Assembly (NCBI RefSeq): GCF_005116675.2
Contig: NZ_CP050699.1
Location: 3,805,001 to 3,869,000, forward strand
DNA length: 64,000 nucleotides
From: Desulfosediminicola ganghwensis
GTDB lineage: Bacteria > Desulfobacterota > Desulfobulbia > Desulfobulbales > Desulfocapsaceae
Reading direction: 5' to 3'
The notes under the pieces: model-generated
What the model was told of the DNA's origin: nothing
Database searches by the model: none
The model's input: only the letters and a program-made list of their open reading frames with translations
Shown here: piece by piece, positions 9,028 through 18,928 of the stretch
Position numbering within the stretch: the stretch's first letter is position 1
How the letters are laid out: each line of letters begins with the position of its first letter
Program-made: the position numbers and the translations under genes

Positions 9028-10104
9028 ATGGGCGAGACTACCAACAAACTTTTTTCTCCATTCTCACTGAATTCCTTCACCATCAGAAATAGAATCGGTG
9101 TTGCTCCCATGACCAGAATGTCTGGAGACAATCGCTCCATCCCTCGGCAAGATGTGCTGGATTTTCTCGTACGTCGTGCCGTAAACGGAGCCGGCATTGT
9201 CTACACCGAAGCAATTGTCACCGATTACGAAAGCGCTCAGGGCTACCCGGGCCAGGCACGGATCACCAATCGGGAGCAGATAGATGTCTGGAAAAGCGTA
9301 GCAGACAAGATACGGGATGCAGGAGCTATCTCGATAATGCAGATATTTCATTGCGGCCGAATAGCCTGGCCGGATGTCAATCCGGCTTGCAGGATCATAG
9401 CGCCGAGCGCCATTACCCCAAAGACAGAGAACCCGCTGACAAATGCGCCATACCCGCTCCCCGAAGAGATGAGCGAGTTTGAGATCGAGCACGTTATTCA
9501 GGGTTTTCAGGAGACGGCGAGAGGAGCTATGGCGGCTGGATTCGATGGCGTTGAGATACACGGTGCCCACGGTTATCTCATTAGCCAGTTCCTCTCGAAT
9601 TATTCCAACAAACGCACTGATAAATATGGTGGCAGCCTGGAGAATCGCTTCAGGTTTGCCCATGAAATTATTCAATCAGTCAGAAAGGTCATACCCACCA
9701 CTAAAATTCTCTCTTTCAGGTTATCTAACTGGGGCATAGTTGACATGGATGTGTCACTTTTTCAGAACAGTGGAGAATGGCTTGACCTTATCTCAATGCT
9801 ATCGGAGCAATCTATTGATGCCCTCTCTATATCGACATATGATTTTAAGGAAAATGCATTTGAAACAAACGCCACCATGGCAGAACTCACAAAAAAAGCG
9901 TCCAATCTTCCCCTTTTGATCTGCGGCAAGGTGTTTGACCGAGCCACGGCTGAAACAGCACTGCAGCATGCTGATGTGGCGCTCTTTGCCAAGTCGATGC
10001 TGCTCAATCCAAACCTGGTTGAAGACCTTCGTTCGAATGCACAATTACCCTGTTACAGCTCGGAACAGGCAAACGTAGCCTACACTGAAGCAATCCTGCC
10101 ATGA
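9028..10104 (+). CDS. NADH:flavin oxidoreductase, Old Yellow Enzyme family
   Basis: This 358-residue FMN-dependent TIM-barrel enzyme reduces activated C=C bonds or related substrates. Motifs include NRIGVAPMTRMSG near residue 20, the substrate-binding EIHGAHGYLISQFLSNYSN near residue 174, and RTDKYGGSLENRFRF just after it. No C-terminal FeS/FAD extension is present, so it is a classical single-domain OYE and not a 2,4-dienoyl-CoA reductase type. The Shine-Dalgarno CGGAGG at 9016 is 6 bases from the ATG at 9028. The in-frame TTG at 9022 is therefore unlikely. Confidence 0.93.
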   Translation: MGETTNKLFSPFSLNSFTIRNRIGVAPMTRMSGDNRSIPRQDVLDFLVRRAVNGAGIVYTEAIVTDYESAQGYPGQARITNREQIDVWKSVADKIRDAGAISIMQIFHCGRIAWPDVNPACRIIAPSAITPKTENPLTNAPYPLPEEMSEFEIEHVIQGFQETARGAMAAGFDGVEIHGAHGYLISQFLSNYSNKRTDKYGGSLENRFRFAHEIIQSVRKVIPTTKILSFRLSNWGIVDMDVSLFQNSGEWLDLISMLSEQSIDALSISTYDFKENAFETNATMAELTKKASNLPLLICGKVFDRATAETALQHADVALFAKSMLLNPNLVEDLRSNAQLPCYSSEQANVAYTEAILP

Positions 10105-10391
10105 TCCTGAAAAAATGCTATTTTTCCCTATGATATTGACAACTCATCGACATATCGAATAAATAGGCGAAATTTTTAATGACTCCAAAGAAAAGTGGTA
10201 TCACGACAACAAATCATTCATGTTTTTTGGGATGTTAATGATATGTTTTAAGTAGAAAAGAGATATTTATTCCCGGCCCCGGCCGGAAAAAGATTTATTC
10301 TGGCTTGGATCATTGTTATTGGCCAGAACGTATCAGACACAGCAGTTTATAGCATCGAACGACCTGGAATCCCAGCGAAGAGGGTGCCATA

Positions 10392-10877
10392 ATGACAACC
10401 GTCTCAAATCACTCTGTAACTCTCCTGTTCCTGGCAACTCTGCTCTTTATGTTTCTCATGGCAGGGGTTGTCGTCCTCTGGTATGCCGCCAGGATGAATC
10501 TGAATGAAGGGCTCTGTTTGATCCGCACCAGCCTCAATGTCCTGAACAATCAGGATGGAGGTGTCCCCAGTCGCTGTAGACGTGAATTCAAACGTGTCGA
10601 TATCGATGGATTGAGAGCTGACATTTCCGACGGTCTTGCCTCGTATAGCGGTCTGGTAACCAATATCTCTGCCCACGGACTATGCCTGCAAGATATACCC
10701 GACAGGTTGTCAAGTTCACGTTCACTGCTTTCAGTGGTCGTCAGAGGTCAGGTCGAGAATTACAGGATAGTTGCCAGACCACGCTGGGTGGTGATTCAGG
10801 AAAATAAAGGAAAAACTCTTGGGGTTGAGATAGCAAGCTCCCCTACCAGCTGGAACGAATTCGTTTTTTCCCACTGA
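10392..10877 (+). CDS. Membrane-anchored PilZ-domain protein
   Basis: The 161-residue product has one N-terminal transmembrane helix (about residues 9 to 32, LLFLATLLFMFLMAGVVVLW), a short linker, then a PilZ-like region. RCRREFKRVDIDG resembles the RxxxR c-di-GMP motif, and LVTNISAHGLCLQD resembles the DxSxxG motif with aspartate replaced by asparagine. PilZ proteins bind c-di-GMP and affect motility or surface behaviour. The asparagine substitution may weaken ligand binding. Confidence 0.75.
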   Translation: MTTVSNHSVTLLFLATLLFMFLMAGVVVLWYAARMNLNEGLCLIRTSLNVLNNQDGGVPSRCRREFKRVDIDGLRADISDGLASYSGLVTNISAHGLCLQDIPDRLSSSRSLLSVVVRGQVENYRIVARPRWVVIQENKGKTLGVEIASSPTSWNEFVFSH

Positions 10878-10901
10878 TCTCTCCCCCAGGGATAGTGAAA
10901 C

Positions 10902-10939
10902 AAAAAAAGGGTTACAGCCTTATTGACTGTAACCCTTTT
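10902..10939 (-). terminator. Terminator of tRNA pair 1
   Basis: GGGTTACAG and CTGTAACCC form a 9-bp stem followed on the minus strand by a run of Ts, directly downstream of tRNA-Asp. Confidence 0.85.
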
Positions 10940-10946
10940 ATCGTAC

Positions 10947-11023
10947 TGGCGGGGCCGACGAGACTCGAACTCGCGACCTCCGGCGTGACAGGCCGGCATT
11001 CTAACCAACTGAACTACGACCCC
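10947..11023 (-). tRNA. tRNA-Asp(GTC), copy 1
   Basis: The minus strand gives a full cloverleaf with acceptor GGGGTCG/CGGCCCC, anticodon GTC in the loop CTGTCAC, T-arm GTTCGAG, and an encoded CCA end. Confidence 0.95.
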
Positions 11024-11054
11024 AGTAATGACGCTTGACGCTCTGTCAAATTTT

Positions 11055-11130
11055 TGGTGGGCGGAACAGGGCTTGAACCTGTGACCCTCGGCTTGTAAGG
11101 CCGATGCTCTCCCAACTGAGCTACCCGCCC
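11055..11130 (-). tRNA. tRNA-Val(TAC), copy 1
   Basis: The minus strand gives acceptor GGGCGGG/TCCGCCC, anticodon TAC in the loop CTTACAA, T-arm GTTCAAG, and an encoded CCA. It lies 31 bases upstream of tRNA-Asp on the same transcript. Confidence 0.95.
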
Positions 11131-11148
11131 CGCGTCAGCGTGAGAGAC

Positions 11149-11177
11149 TATTTACCAACTTCCCCCTGACCAGTCAA
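11149..11177 (-). promoter_or_regulatory. Promoter of tRNA pair 1
   Basis: The minus strand carries TTGACT, a 17-base spacer and TAAATA, followed by a GC-rich stretch before tRNA-Val. That is a sigma70-type promoter with a discriminator suited to stringent control. Confidence 0.75.
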
Positions 11178-11262
11178 GCAAATAAAAAACAAATGTTTAG
11201 CAATTGATAATAATATATGACACACCTGCTTTTATCAGGAAAAAGCTATGAACAAGGGCAAC

Positions 11263-11300
11263 AAAAAAAGGGTTACAGTCTTATTGACTGTAACCCTTTT
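11263..11300 (-). terminator. Terminator of tRNA pair 2
   Basis: Same GGGTTACAG/CTGTAACCC hairpin with T-tract on the minus strand, in the second repeat unit. Confidence 0.85.
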
Positions 11301-11307
11301 ATCGTAC

Positions 11308-11384
11308 TGGCGGGGCCGACGAGACTCGAACTCGCGACCTCCGGCGTGACAGGCCGGCATTCTAACCAACTGAACTACGACCCC
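11308..11384 (-). tRNA. tRNA-Asp(GTC), copy 2
   Basis: Sequence appears identical to copy 1, displaced by 361 bases. Confidence 0.95.
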
Positions 11385-11415
11385 AGTAATGACGCTTGAC
11401 GCTCTGTCAAATTTT

Positions 11416-11491
11416 TGGTGGGCGGAACAGGGCTTGAACCTGTGACCCTCGGCTTGTAAGGCCGATGCTCTCCCAACTGAGCTACCCGCCC
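11416..11491 (-). tRNA. tRNA-Val(TAC), copy 2
   Basis: Sequence appears identical to copy 1, displaced by 361 bases. Confidence 0.95.
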
Positions 11492-11509
11492 CGCGTCAGC
11501 GTGAGAGAC

Positions 11510-11538
11510 TATTTACCAACTTCCCCCTGGCCCGTCAA
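11510..11538 (-). promoter_or_regulatory. Promoter of tRNA pair 2
   Basis: Minus-strand TTGACG, 17-base spacer, TAAATA, at the same position as in copy 1 with small changes in the spacer. Confidence 0.75.
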
Positions 11539-11623
11539 GCAAATAAAAAACAAATGTTTAGCAATTGATAATAATATATGACACACCTGCTTTTATCAGG
11601 AAAAAGCTATGAACAAGGGCAAC

Positions 11624-11661
11624 AAAAAAAGGGTTACAGTCTTATTGACTGTAACCCTTTT
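11624..11661 (-). terminator. Terminator of tRNA pair 3
   Basis: Same hairpin and T-tract in the third repeat unit. Confidence 0.85.
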
Positions 11662-11668
11662 ATCGTAC

Positions 11669-11745
11669 TGGCGGGGCCGACGAGACTCGAACTCGCGACC
11701 TCCGGCGTGACAGGCCGGCATTCTAACCAACTGAACTACGACCCC
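11669..11745 (-). tRNA. tRNA-Asp(GTC), copy 3
   Basis: Sequence appears identical to copies 1 and 2. Confidence 0.95.
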
Positions 11746-11776
11746 AGTAATGACGCTTGACGCTCTGTCAAATTTT

Positions 11777-11852
11777 TGGTGGGCGGAACAGGGCTTGAAC
11801 CTGTGACCCTCGGCTTGTAAGGCCGATGCTCTCCCAACTGAGCTACCCGCCC
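11777..11852 (-). tRNA. tRNA-Val(TAC), copy 3
   Basis: Sequence appears identical to copies 1 and 2. Confidence 0.95.
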
Positions 11853-11870
11853 CGCGTCAGCGTGAGGGAC

Positions 11871-11899
11871 TATTTACCAACTTCCCCCTAACCCGTCAA
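11871..11899 (-). promoter_or_regulatory. Promoter of tRNA pair 3
   Basis: Minus-strand TTGACG, 17-base spacer, TAAATA. The repeat similarity ends shortly upstream of this promoter. Confidence 0.75.
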
Positions 11900-12215
11900 G
11901 CAAATAAAGTGCGATTTAATTTAAATCCCACAATTAATTATAGCCGCCGTGAATACAATGTAAAGGCAGACAAAACATGAATCGCTTTAACTCATCCCTA
12001 TCCCATTGTGGTACCGATAAATACTCATAATATCAAAGGGCATGCTCTGTTCGAACCAGATCGAAAAACACAAAAAATAAAGCCCCTGCCGGGTAAACTG
12101 CTACCTTTACCCCTGATTACATTCTGACAACTTACTCAATTAATTAGAGACCGGAATGATTTTGACAGGACTGCCTATTATTTGAATGTGACGAGAAGAA
12201 TAAAAGACAAGAAAC
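11900..12215. other. Spacer between tRNA pairs 3 and 4
   Basis: AT-rich sequence without a supported gene. It replaces the short linker that separates pairs 1 to 3. Confidence 0.4.
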
Positions 12216-12253
12216 AAAAAAAGGGTTACAGCCATAGTGACTGTAACCCTTGA
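12216..12253 (-). terminator. Terminator of tRNA pair 4
   Basis: The hairpin GGGTTACAG/CTGTAACCC recurs with a different loop and a T-tract on the minus strand. Confidence 0.85.
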
Positions 12254-12260
12254 ATTGTAC

Positions 12261-12337
12261 TGGCGGGGCCGACGAGACTCGAACTCGCGACCTCCGGCGT
12301 GACAGGCCGGCATTCTAACCAACTGAACTACGACCCC
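12261..12337 (-). tRNA. tRNA-Asp(GTC), copy 4
   Basis: Mature sequence is the same as the other copies. The surrounding DNA has diverged. Confidence 0.95.
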
Positions 12338-12368
12338 AGTAGTGACGCTTGACGCACGGTGAAAATCT

Positions 12369-12444
12369 TGGTGGGCGGAACAGGGCTTGAACCTGTGACC
12401 CTCGGCTTGTAAGGCCGATGCTCTCCCAACTGAGCTACCCGCCC
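12369..12444 (-). tRNA. tRNA-Val(TAC), copy 4
   Basis: Mature sequence is the same as the other copies, with diverged flanks. Confidence 0.95.
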
Positions 12445-12462
12445 TGCGTTAGCATGAGGGAG

Positions 12463-12491
12463 TATTTACCAATTTCCCCCTAACGCGTCAA
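12463..12491 (-). promoter_or_regulatory. Promoter of tRNA pair 4
   Basis: Minus-strand TTGACG, 17-base spacer, TAAATA. It lies between the lon stop and tRNA-Val. Confidence 0.75.
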
Positions 12492-12503
12492 GCAAAAAAG
12501 GTT

Positions 12504-14897
12504 CTAATGTGCTGAATTATGTTCCAATGCTTCGCCATTACTCGCTAACTCATTTGAAGTAAGCGTCTTTAGAACAGTCTCCCCTTCTTTCAATACAATT
12601 GCATGTTCCAGTACCTCATCCATATGTTCCACGAGCGTAATGTTGAGGCTTTTACGGATTTTTGTCGGTACATCAGCGAGATCACGCTCATTATCCTTCG
12701 GAATCAGAACATGAGTGATATTACCCCGTTTGGCAGCAAGTAATTTTTCGGTCAAACCGCCGATGGGTAAAATTCGACCTCGCAGGGTAATTTCCCCGGT
12801 CATTGCAAGTTCATGCCGCACAGGTGCCCTGAGTAATGCAGAGACCAAGGTAGTGGCAATGGTAATACCGGCAGACGGTCCATCTTTGGGAATTGCACCC
12901 TCCGGTACATGAACGTGTATATCGAGCTTCTGGTAGAAGTTTGATTCAAGCCCAAGCAGATCGGCACGTGAGCGGACGTAGGAAAGTGCTGCCTGTGCTG
13001 ATTCCTGCATTACATCGCCAAGCTTACCGGTAATGGTCAACTTGCCGGAACCAGGCATCAGGGTAGCCTCGATGGTGAGCAACTCACCGCCGACTTCAGT
13101 CCAGGCAAGGCCGGTGGTAAGGCCAATTTCATCCTGCTCTTCAGCCAGGCCATATCTGTATTTAGGAGTTCCCAGGAACTTTACAGCTGACTGGGCACTG
13201 ACCCGATACTTCTTGTCCTTTTCGTTCTTCTTCAGTCGATCACGGGCTATTTTTCTGCATAGTGAAGCGATGTTTCGCTCAAGATTACGTACACCGGCCT
13301 CCCTTGTATATCGCCTGATGACTTCGAGAATTGCCCCATCCGTCATCATGATATCGCCTATGGCAAAGCCATTTGCCTCAAGCTGTTTGGGAACCAGGTA
13401 CCCTTCTGCAATCTTCAGCTTCTCCTGCTCGGTATAGCCGCGAATCTGGATGATCTCCATCCTGTCTTGAAGTGGAACCGGAATACCGTGCAGGTTATTA
13501 GCGGTAGTTATAAAAAATACTTCAGACAGGTCATAATCAATATCGAGATAATGATCGTTAAAGGCAGTGTTCTGCTCTGGATCAAGTACTTCAAGCAGCG
13601 CAGAAGATGGATCGCCACGGAAGTCCATGGACATTTTATCCACCTCATCGAGACAAAATACCGGGTTGGCAACATTCGCTTTCTGCATAGACTGAATAAT
13701 CTTACCCGGCATAGCACCGATGTAGGTACGCCTGTGGCCGCGAATCTCTGCCTCATCCCTTACACCACCGAGTGACAGACGGGCAAATTTTCTGCCCATT
13801 GCCCTGGCAATCGAACGGCTGATTGAGGTCTTACCGACACCTGGAGGACCGACCAGACAAAGAATAGGACCCTTGATCTTTTTTACCTGGGTCTGGACAG
13901 CCAGGTACTCAAGAATTCGCTCCTTGGTCTTCTCCAGTCCGTAATGATCTTCGTCGAGAATCCGCTCGGCTTTGGCAATATCGAGCTGAGATTTGGATTT
14001 CTTCTGCCAGGGGAGGTTCACAATGCAATCGATGTAATTGCGGACAACTGTTGTCTCGGCAGACATCGGCGGCATATTTTTGAGTTTTTTCAGCTCCTTG
14101 AGCGCCTTATCCCGGGCAACCTGCGGCATCTTCTTTTTGCCTATCTGCTCCTCAAGCTCACCCATCTCATCCAGGCCATCTTCATTCTGGCCCATCTCGG
14201 TCTGGATCTCACGAACCTTCTCGCTCAGGTAATAATTTCGCTGGGTTTTGCCCATACGCATCTTTACCTTGGCGTTTATAGTCTTTTCCAGCTCGGCGAG
14301 CTCGATCTCCCGGTGAATTACCTCAAGAACCTTCTCTATTCTGGTAATTAAATCATCACATTCGAGAATCTCCTGCTTCTCATTTGCCTTTAACGGTAAA
14401 TGCGAGGAAATGATATCCAGCATCTTCACCGGATCCTCGATAGTACTGACTGATTTCACCACCTCTTTGGCGATTTTCTTATTGGTAGAGGCAAACTCTT
14501 CGAAAAATTTACGAAGCTCTCGCTCATAGGCAATGAGTTCGCCTGTCTTTTCAATCTGGTCAGCCAGTTCCTGCACTTCAGCCTGCAGGAAATTCTCATT
14601 GGGAACATAAGAGATAACTTTAGCTCTCTTTTTCCCCTCGACCAGTGCCTTAATGGTACCGTCAGGTAAGCGCAGCAACTGCATAACTGAGGCGAGCGTA
14701 CCATACTCGTAAATGCCGTCCTCTTCAGGATCATCTACGGCGGAGTCTTTCTGGGTAACAAGCAGAATTTCAGTACGCTTTTCCATCGCATCCTCTAAAG
14801 CGAGGATCGATTTTTTTCGTCCCACTACCAGTGGCGCTACCATGTGCGGAAAGATAACAATATCCCGCAGCGGCATAAGCGGATAGAGCTTAGTCAC
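12504..14897 (-). CDS. lon: ATP-dependent protease La (Lon)
   Basis: Lon degrades misfolded and regulatory proteins in the cytoplasm. The 797-residue product has the N-terminal substrate-binding domain ([20 protein letters not shown]), a coiled middle region, an AAA+ module with Walker [10 protein letters not shown] near residue 350, and the C-terminal Ser-Lys protease domain with KDGPSAG, where the catalytic serine is residue 675. Length and order are those of LonA. It is the last gene of the tig-clpP-clpX-lon cluster, 52 bases after clpX, so it may be co-transcribed with it. Confidence 0.97.
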   Translation of the reverse strand: MTKLYPLMPLRDIVIFPHMVAPLVVGRKKSILALEDAMEKRTEILLVTQKDSAVDDPEEDGIYEYGTLASVMQLLRLPDGTIKALVEGKKRAKVISYVPNENFLQAEVQELADQIEKTGELIAYERELRKFFEEFASTNKKIAKEVVKSVSTIEDPVKMLDIISSHLPLKANEKQEILECDDLITRIEKVLEVIHREIELAELEKTINAKVKMRMGKTQRNYYLSEKVREIQTEMGQNEDGLDEMGELEEQIGKKKMPQVARDKALKELKKLKNMPPMSAETTVVRNYIDCIVNLPWQKKSKSQLDIAKAERILDEDHYGLEKTKERILEYLAVQTQVKKIKGPILCLVGPPGVGKTSISRSIARAMGRKFARLSLGGVRDEAEIRGHRRTYIGAMPGKIIQSMQKANVANPVFCLDEVDKMSMDFRGDPSSALLEVLDPEQNTAFNDHYLDIDYDLSEVFFITTANNLHGIPVPLQDRMEIIQIRGYTEQEKLKIAEGYLVPKQLEANGFAIGDIMMTDGAILEVIRRYTREAGVRNLERNIASLCRKIARDRLKKNEKDKKYRVSAQSAVKFLGTPKYRYGLAEEQDEIGLTTGLAWTEVGGELLTIEATLMPGSGKLTITGKLGDVMQESAQAALSYVRSRADLLGLESNFYQKLDIHVHVPEGAIPKDGPSAGITIATTLVSALLRAPVRHELAMTGEITLRGRILPIGGLTEKLLAAKRGNITHVLIPKDNERDLADVPTKIRKSLNITLVEHMDEVLEHAIVLKEGETVLKTLTSNELASNGEALEHNSAH

Positions 14898-14949
14898 TTG
14901 TTCTCCTTTATGTCATAGCCGCGCCCGGCAAATGATGCCGGGCGTAAAA

Positions 14950-16218
14950 TCAGGCTGTTTTCAACGAATCTTCGGGTGCATTCTGATACAGAACAACAGG
15001 ATACTCACCATCAACGATTACCTGCTCAGAAATTACACATTCCTGAACGTTTTCTTTAGATGGCAAGTCGTACATAACATCCAGCATAGCCTCTTCCATT
15101 ACAGAACGCAAACCACGTGCCCCTGATTTACGTTCGAGAGCCTTGCGCGCAATCGCCAGCAACGCCCCTTCTGTAAATCTCAGCTGAATACCTTCGAACT
15201 CGAAAAGCTTCTGGTATTGTTTGGTGAGAGCGTTCTTCGGCTCACGGAGGATACGCACCAGATCTTCTTCATGAAGTTCTTTCATGGTGGCAATAACAGG
15301 CAGACGCCCTACCAGCTCAGGAATAAGACCGAACTTTAGCAGATCCTCCGGCTGAACTGACGCCAGCAATTCGCCCAGGTCCTTCTTGTTCTCAGACATG
15401 ACCTTGGCACCGAAGCCGATCGACTTTCTGCCTTCACGACGCTTCACTACCATATCGAGGCCAACAAACGCACCACCAACAATAAAGAGGATATTGGTGG
15501 TATCAATTTTCACCAACTCCTGCTGAGGGTGCTTGCGACCACCTTTGGGCGGAATCGAAGCAACGGTGCCCTCGATGATCTTCAGCAGTGCCTGTTGCAC
15601 GCCCTCACCGGAAACGTCACGGGTAAGCGATGGACTGTCGGACTTCCTGGCAATCTTATCGATCTCATCGATATAAATGATCCCCCGCTCTGCCCGCTCG
15701 ATATCGTAATCTGCAGACTGTAACAGGTTCACAAGGATATTTTCCACATCATCCCCAACATACCCGGCCTCTGTCAAAGTAGTGGCATCGGCCATGCAGA
15801 AAGGAACGTTAAGAATCTTGGCGAGAGTCTGGGCTACCAGGGTCTTGCCGGACCCGGTCGGGCCAATCAGGATGATGTTGGATTTTTGAAGTTCGACGGA
15901 ATCGTCAGTTACTGGAGCGTCAATGCGCTTATAGTGGTTGTGCACAGCGACGGAGAGCACTTTCTTGGCGTAATCCTGTCCTATCACATAATCATTGAGA
16001 TAGTCATGAATTTCCTTGGGCTTCAGCGAAGCGGCCATGGCTTCCTCACCAGGCTCCTCACCTCCATCACCCTCTTCATTGACGATCTCATTGCACAGTT
16101 CAATGCACTCATCACAGATGTAGACATCCGGACCAGCTATAAGCTTTTCAACTTCTTCCTGGCTTTTTCCGCAAAACGAGCAGTTACATTCAGGCTCGTT
16201 ATTGTCAATATCGGCCAT
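14950..16218 (-). CDS. clpX: ATP-dependent Clp protease ATP-binding subunit ClpX
   Basis: ClpX unfolds tagged proteins and feeds them to ClpP. The 422-residue protein has the N-terminal zinc-binding domain (CSFCGKSQ with CDECIELC), an AAA+ domain with Walker A GPTGSGKT near residue 120, the ClpP-docking loop (IGFGA), and the sensor-2 region [12 protein letters not shown]. It starts one base after the clpP stop, so translation is probably coupled. Confidence 0.97.
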   Translation of the reverse strand: MADIDNNEPECNCSFCGKSQEEVEKLIAGPDVYICDECIELCNEIVNEEGDGGEEPGEEAMAASLKPKEIHDYLNDYVIGQDYAKKVLSVAVHNHYKRIDAPVTDDSVELQKSNIILIGPTGSGKTLVAQTLAKILNVPFCMADATTLTEAGYVGDDVENILVNLLQSADYDIERAERGIIYIDEIDKIARKSDSPSLTRDVSGEGVQQALLKIIEGTVASIPPKGGRKHPQQELVKIDTTNILFIVGGAFVGLDMVVKRREGRKSIGFGAKVMSENKKDLGELLASVQPEDLLKFGLIPELVGRLPVIATMKELHEEDLVRILREPKNALTKQYQKLFEFEGIQLRFTEGALLAIARKALERKSGARGLRSVMEEAMLDVMYDLPSKENVQECVISEQVIVDGEYPVVLYQNAPEDSLKTA

Positions 16219-16219
16219 A

Positions 16220-16822
16220 TTATTCTTCCTTATCTAAAACATCACGATTTACGATAACTTTATCAATTATACCATACTCCCTAGCTTCCACGGCACTCAT
16301 AAAGTTATCCCGCTCTGTATCGAGAGAAATTTTCTCGACATCATGTCCGGTATGGTGGGCAAGAATCTTATTCAAATCTTCACGCATCCGGAGAATTTCC
16401 CTGGCGTGAATATCAATATCAGTAGCCTGCCCCTGAAAACCACCCATCGGCTGGTGAATCATAATGCGTGAATTGGGAAGCGAGTAACGCTTGCCAGCAG
16501 CACCGGCAGCAAGTAGCAAGGCACCCATCGAGGCCGCCTGGCCAAGACAGAGGGTTGCGATGTCACATTTAACATATTGCATGGTGTCATAAATCGCCAT
16601 GCCTGAAGTTACGGAACCACCGGGAGAATTGATATAAAAAGTTACATCTTTCTCGGGATCCTCAGCCTCCAAGAACAGTAGCTGAGCAATAATAACATTG
16701 GCCACGTCGTCATTGACTGCTGAACCAAGAAAGACGATGCGTTCTTTCAGCAGACGGGAGTAGATGTCATATGCTCGTTCTCCTCGAGGACTCTGCTCAA
16801 CTACCATAGGGACTAGATTCAT
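16220..16822 (-). CDS. clpP: ATP-dependent Clp protease proteolytic subunit ClpP
   Basis: The 200-residue serine protease carries the complete catalytic triad: Ser98 in GQAASMGA, His123 in MIHQPMGG and Asp172 in LDTERDNF. ClpP forms a double-heptamer chamber that works with ClpX, encoded immediately downstream. The short N-terminus suggests little or no propeptide. Confidence 0.97.
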   Translation of the reverse strand: MNLVPMVVEQSPRGERAYDIYSRLLKERIVFLGSAVNDDVANVIIAQLLFLEAEDPEKDVTFYINSPGGSVTSGMAIYDTMQYVKCDIATLCLGQAASMGALLLAAGAAGKRYSLPNSRIMIHQPMGGFQGQATDIDIHAREILRMREDLNKILAHHTGHDVEKISLDTERDNFMSAVEAREYGIIDKVIVNRDVLDKEE

Positions 16823-16985
16823 ATCGTCACACTCCTAAAATGGGACGACTGCAACGGGCACACGCCGGTTGCAGTCGTCTATGATTATTTATAAGATCCG
16901 ACGGTGATACTTATAAGTTCACTATGCAGATCAAATATATATCCATTCCCGACATAATGCCAGGAGGCTGTTAACATTCTTTAGC

Positions 16986-18311
16986 TTATTCAGCCTTTTC
17001 CTCGCCCTCTGATTCAGCTGGAACTGGCTTTTCTGCAACCATTTCTGCGTTGTCGCGGAGGAAATGAAGAATCTTTTCGTTCAGCAGTTCATTCATGAAT
17101 GGGAGAAGATCGTCACGGCTCTGGAAAAATTCCTTAACCTTTGCAACCGGCATGTTGTACTGATCACCGATACGCTGGAAACCGCGCTCGAGATCTTCAT
17201 CTTCAACTTTGATAGACTCGGTCTCACCAATTTTCTTGAGAATGAAATCGCCACGAACACGCTTGGTGGCAACCTCTGAATTCTGCTCAGCCAGTTTCTC
17301 CTTGGAGAGACCTGCTGCCTCAAGACTTACCCCAGCCTGCTCAAGCTGCTGCTCAGTCTGCTTGATCATCTGCTCAATCTCGAAAGCAACCAATCTGTTC
17401 GGTACCTCGAAGTCATGGCTTTCGAGCAGTTTTTGCATGATTCTGTCGGTTACTACACCATCGTTTGCTTCTTCACGCTCTTTAATTTTGCGCTCGCTGA
17501 TTGAAGCCTTCAGTGCATCCAGTGTCTCAAAGTTCTCGCTTACATCTTTAGCGAACTCATCGTTGAGCTCTGCGAGGACACGTTCTTTCACATCTTTAAC
17601 GTTGATCTTGAACTCAACGGTCTTGCCTTTGAGAACCGGGTTTGGATGAGACTCGGGGAAATCCACCTCGTGGGTCGCCTCTTCACCCTTCTTCATGCCG
17701 ATTAGCTTGGCCTCGAATTCTTCTCCCATCCGGCCTGAACCGACATCGACAGAGTAGTCTTCGTTTTTAACCTGCTTCATGGCTTCGCCGTCATGGTAGC
17801 CCTGGAAGTCTACCACAACAACATCACCTTTTTCGATCGCACGATCTTCAACAGAACGCAGAACAGCCATCTCTTTCTGCAGAGATTCGAGTTCAAGCTG
17901 CACTTCTTCATCTGTTACGAGAGCTTCAGGCTTCTCAATCTCGAGACCTTTGTACTCACCAAGCTCAAACTCAGGGCGGACATCGACGTTGGCGGAATAG
18001 GTGAAAGAACCGTCTTCGTTGTAATTTACACTGGTGATCTCAGGATGGGTAACAGCGTCGACATTCTCTTTTTCAATCACATCGAAGTAGGTTTCCTGAA
18101 CAAGCTTTTCGCCAATCTCACCTTCAACCTGTGGTTTGTAATTCTTGATGACGATGGAGCGAGGTACCTTGCCGCGTCTGAAACCCTTCATCTTGGAATC
18201 TTTTTTCAGCTTGTCATACTCCGCGTTCAGTCTCGGCTGAACGTCGCTCTCCGGGATAGTTACTGTTACTTTTTTGGTCAGAGTACCGACACTTTCAATG
18301 TTTACTTCCAT
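16986..18311 (-). CDS. tig: Trigger factor
   Basis: Trigger factor is the ribosome-associated chaperone and prolyl isomerase that meets nascent chains. The 441-residue product has the N-terminal ribosome-binding domain with the signature GFRRGKVP (about residues 44 to 51), an FKBP-like domain around residues 150 to 240 (EKGDVVVVDFQGYHDGE), and a long helical C-terminal domain. I place the start at 18311: AGGA lies 8 bases upstream and MEVNIESV matches the family N-terminus. The open frame extends 22 codons further to 18377 without support. It heads the tig-clpP-clpX-lon cluster. Confidence 0.95.
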   Translation of the reverse strand: MEVNIESVGTLTKKVTVTIPESDVQPRLNAEYDKLKKDSKMKGFRRGKVPRSIVIKNYKPQVEGEIGEKLVQETYFDVIEKENVDAVTHPEITSVNYNEDGSFTYSANVDVRPEFELGEYKGLEIEKPEALVTDEEVQLELESLQKEMAVLRSVEDRAIEKGDVVVVDFQGYHDGEAMKQVKNEDYSVDVGSGRMGEEFEAKLIGMKKGEEATHEVDFPESHPNPVLKGKTVEFKINVKDVKERVLAELNDEFAKDVSENFETLDALKASISERKIKEREEANDGVVTDRIMQKLLESHDFEVPNRLVAFEIEQMIKQTEQQLEQAGVSLEAAGLSKEKLAEQNSEVATKRVRGDFILKKIGETESIKVEDEDLERGFQRIGDQYNMPVAKVKEFFQSRDDLLPFMNELLNEKILHFLRDNAEMVAEKPVPAESEGEEKAE

Positions 18312-18474
18312 CTGAGTTTTCCTTTTTTTGAGTTCCCTATAGTCCATCAGCCACAGCATGCGTACGCGCCCGATCATTTCACCGGAGTTGAACTACGCCG
18401 CACGTTGATTCTATGACTGTCTGGATTTTTGTTGTGCCGGGGTGAAATGTAGAACGTTCATCGTGTCAGATCAG

Positions 18475-18559
<85 letters not shown>

Positions 18560-18928
18560 AAGTCCTGATCGTACTCCAACAATTTCGGCACGAACATATA
18601 TTTCTAACCACTTTCCCCCAAACAATAAATCTCCTGAAGAGATAAGAGGAAATTAATTAACTTTAACCAAGTTCTTGTAATTCACATCACAGCCCCAGTC
18701 AAGACTCTAAAGCAGTCTTAACGAGCCCAAGTGCGAAAAAGATGCTATAAATACCATTTCGTGCGATCAGTTTCCAGAGTTTTTTCAAGTTGAGGTAACG
18801 ATTACATGTTTGAATAGGCGATTTTCACACAGTGTGTTTGATTTATTTGTAAAAACGCTTAACATTGGCATAAGTCAGTTCTTCAGGACATTTCATTAGA
18901 TCATCACCATAATATTATAGAGGTGCTT
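18560..18928. other. Divergent intergenic region
   Basis: It lies between the minus-strand tRNA-Leu and the plus-strand thioredoxin-fold gene and should hold both promoters. No gene is visible. Confidence 0.4.

Noticed and set aside
9064-9675. Minus-strand frame of 203 codons
   Set aside because: Antisense shadow of the Old Yellow Enzyme gene, without a ribosome-binding site or recognisable domain.
11217-11760. Two identical 60-codon plus-strand frames
   Set aside because: They lie on the opposite strand of the repeated tRNA-Asp genes and terminators and are repeat artefacts.
13944-14351. Plus-strand frames inside lon, clpX, tig and jetC
   Set aside because: Large overlapping frames opposite well-supported genes; composition and motifs favour the minus-strand genes.
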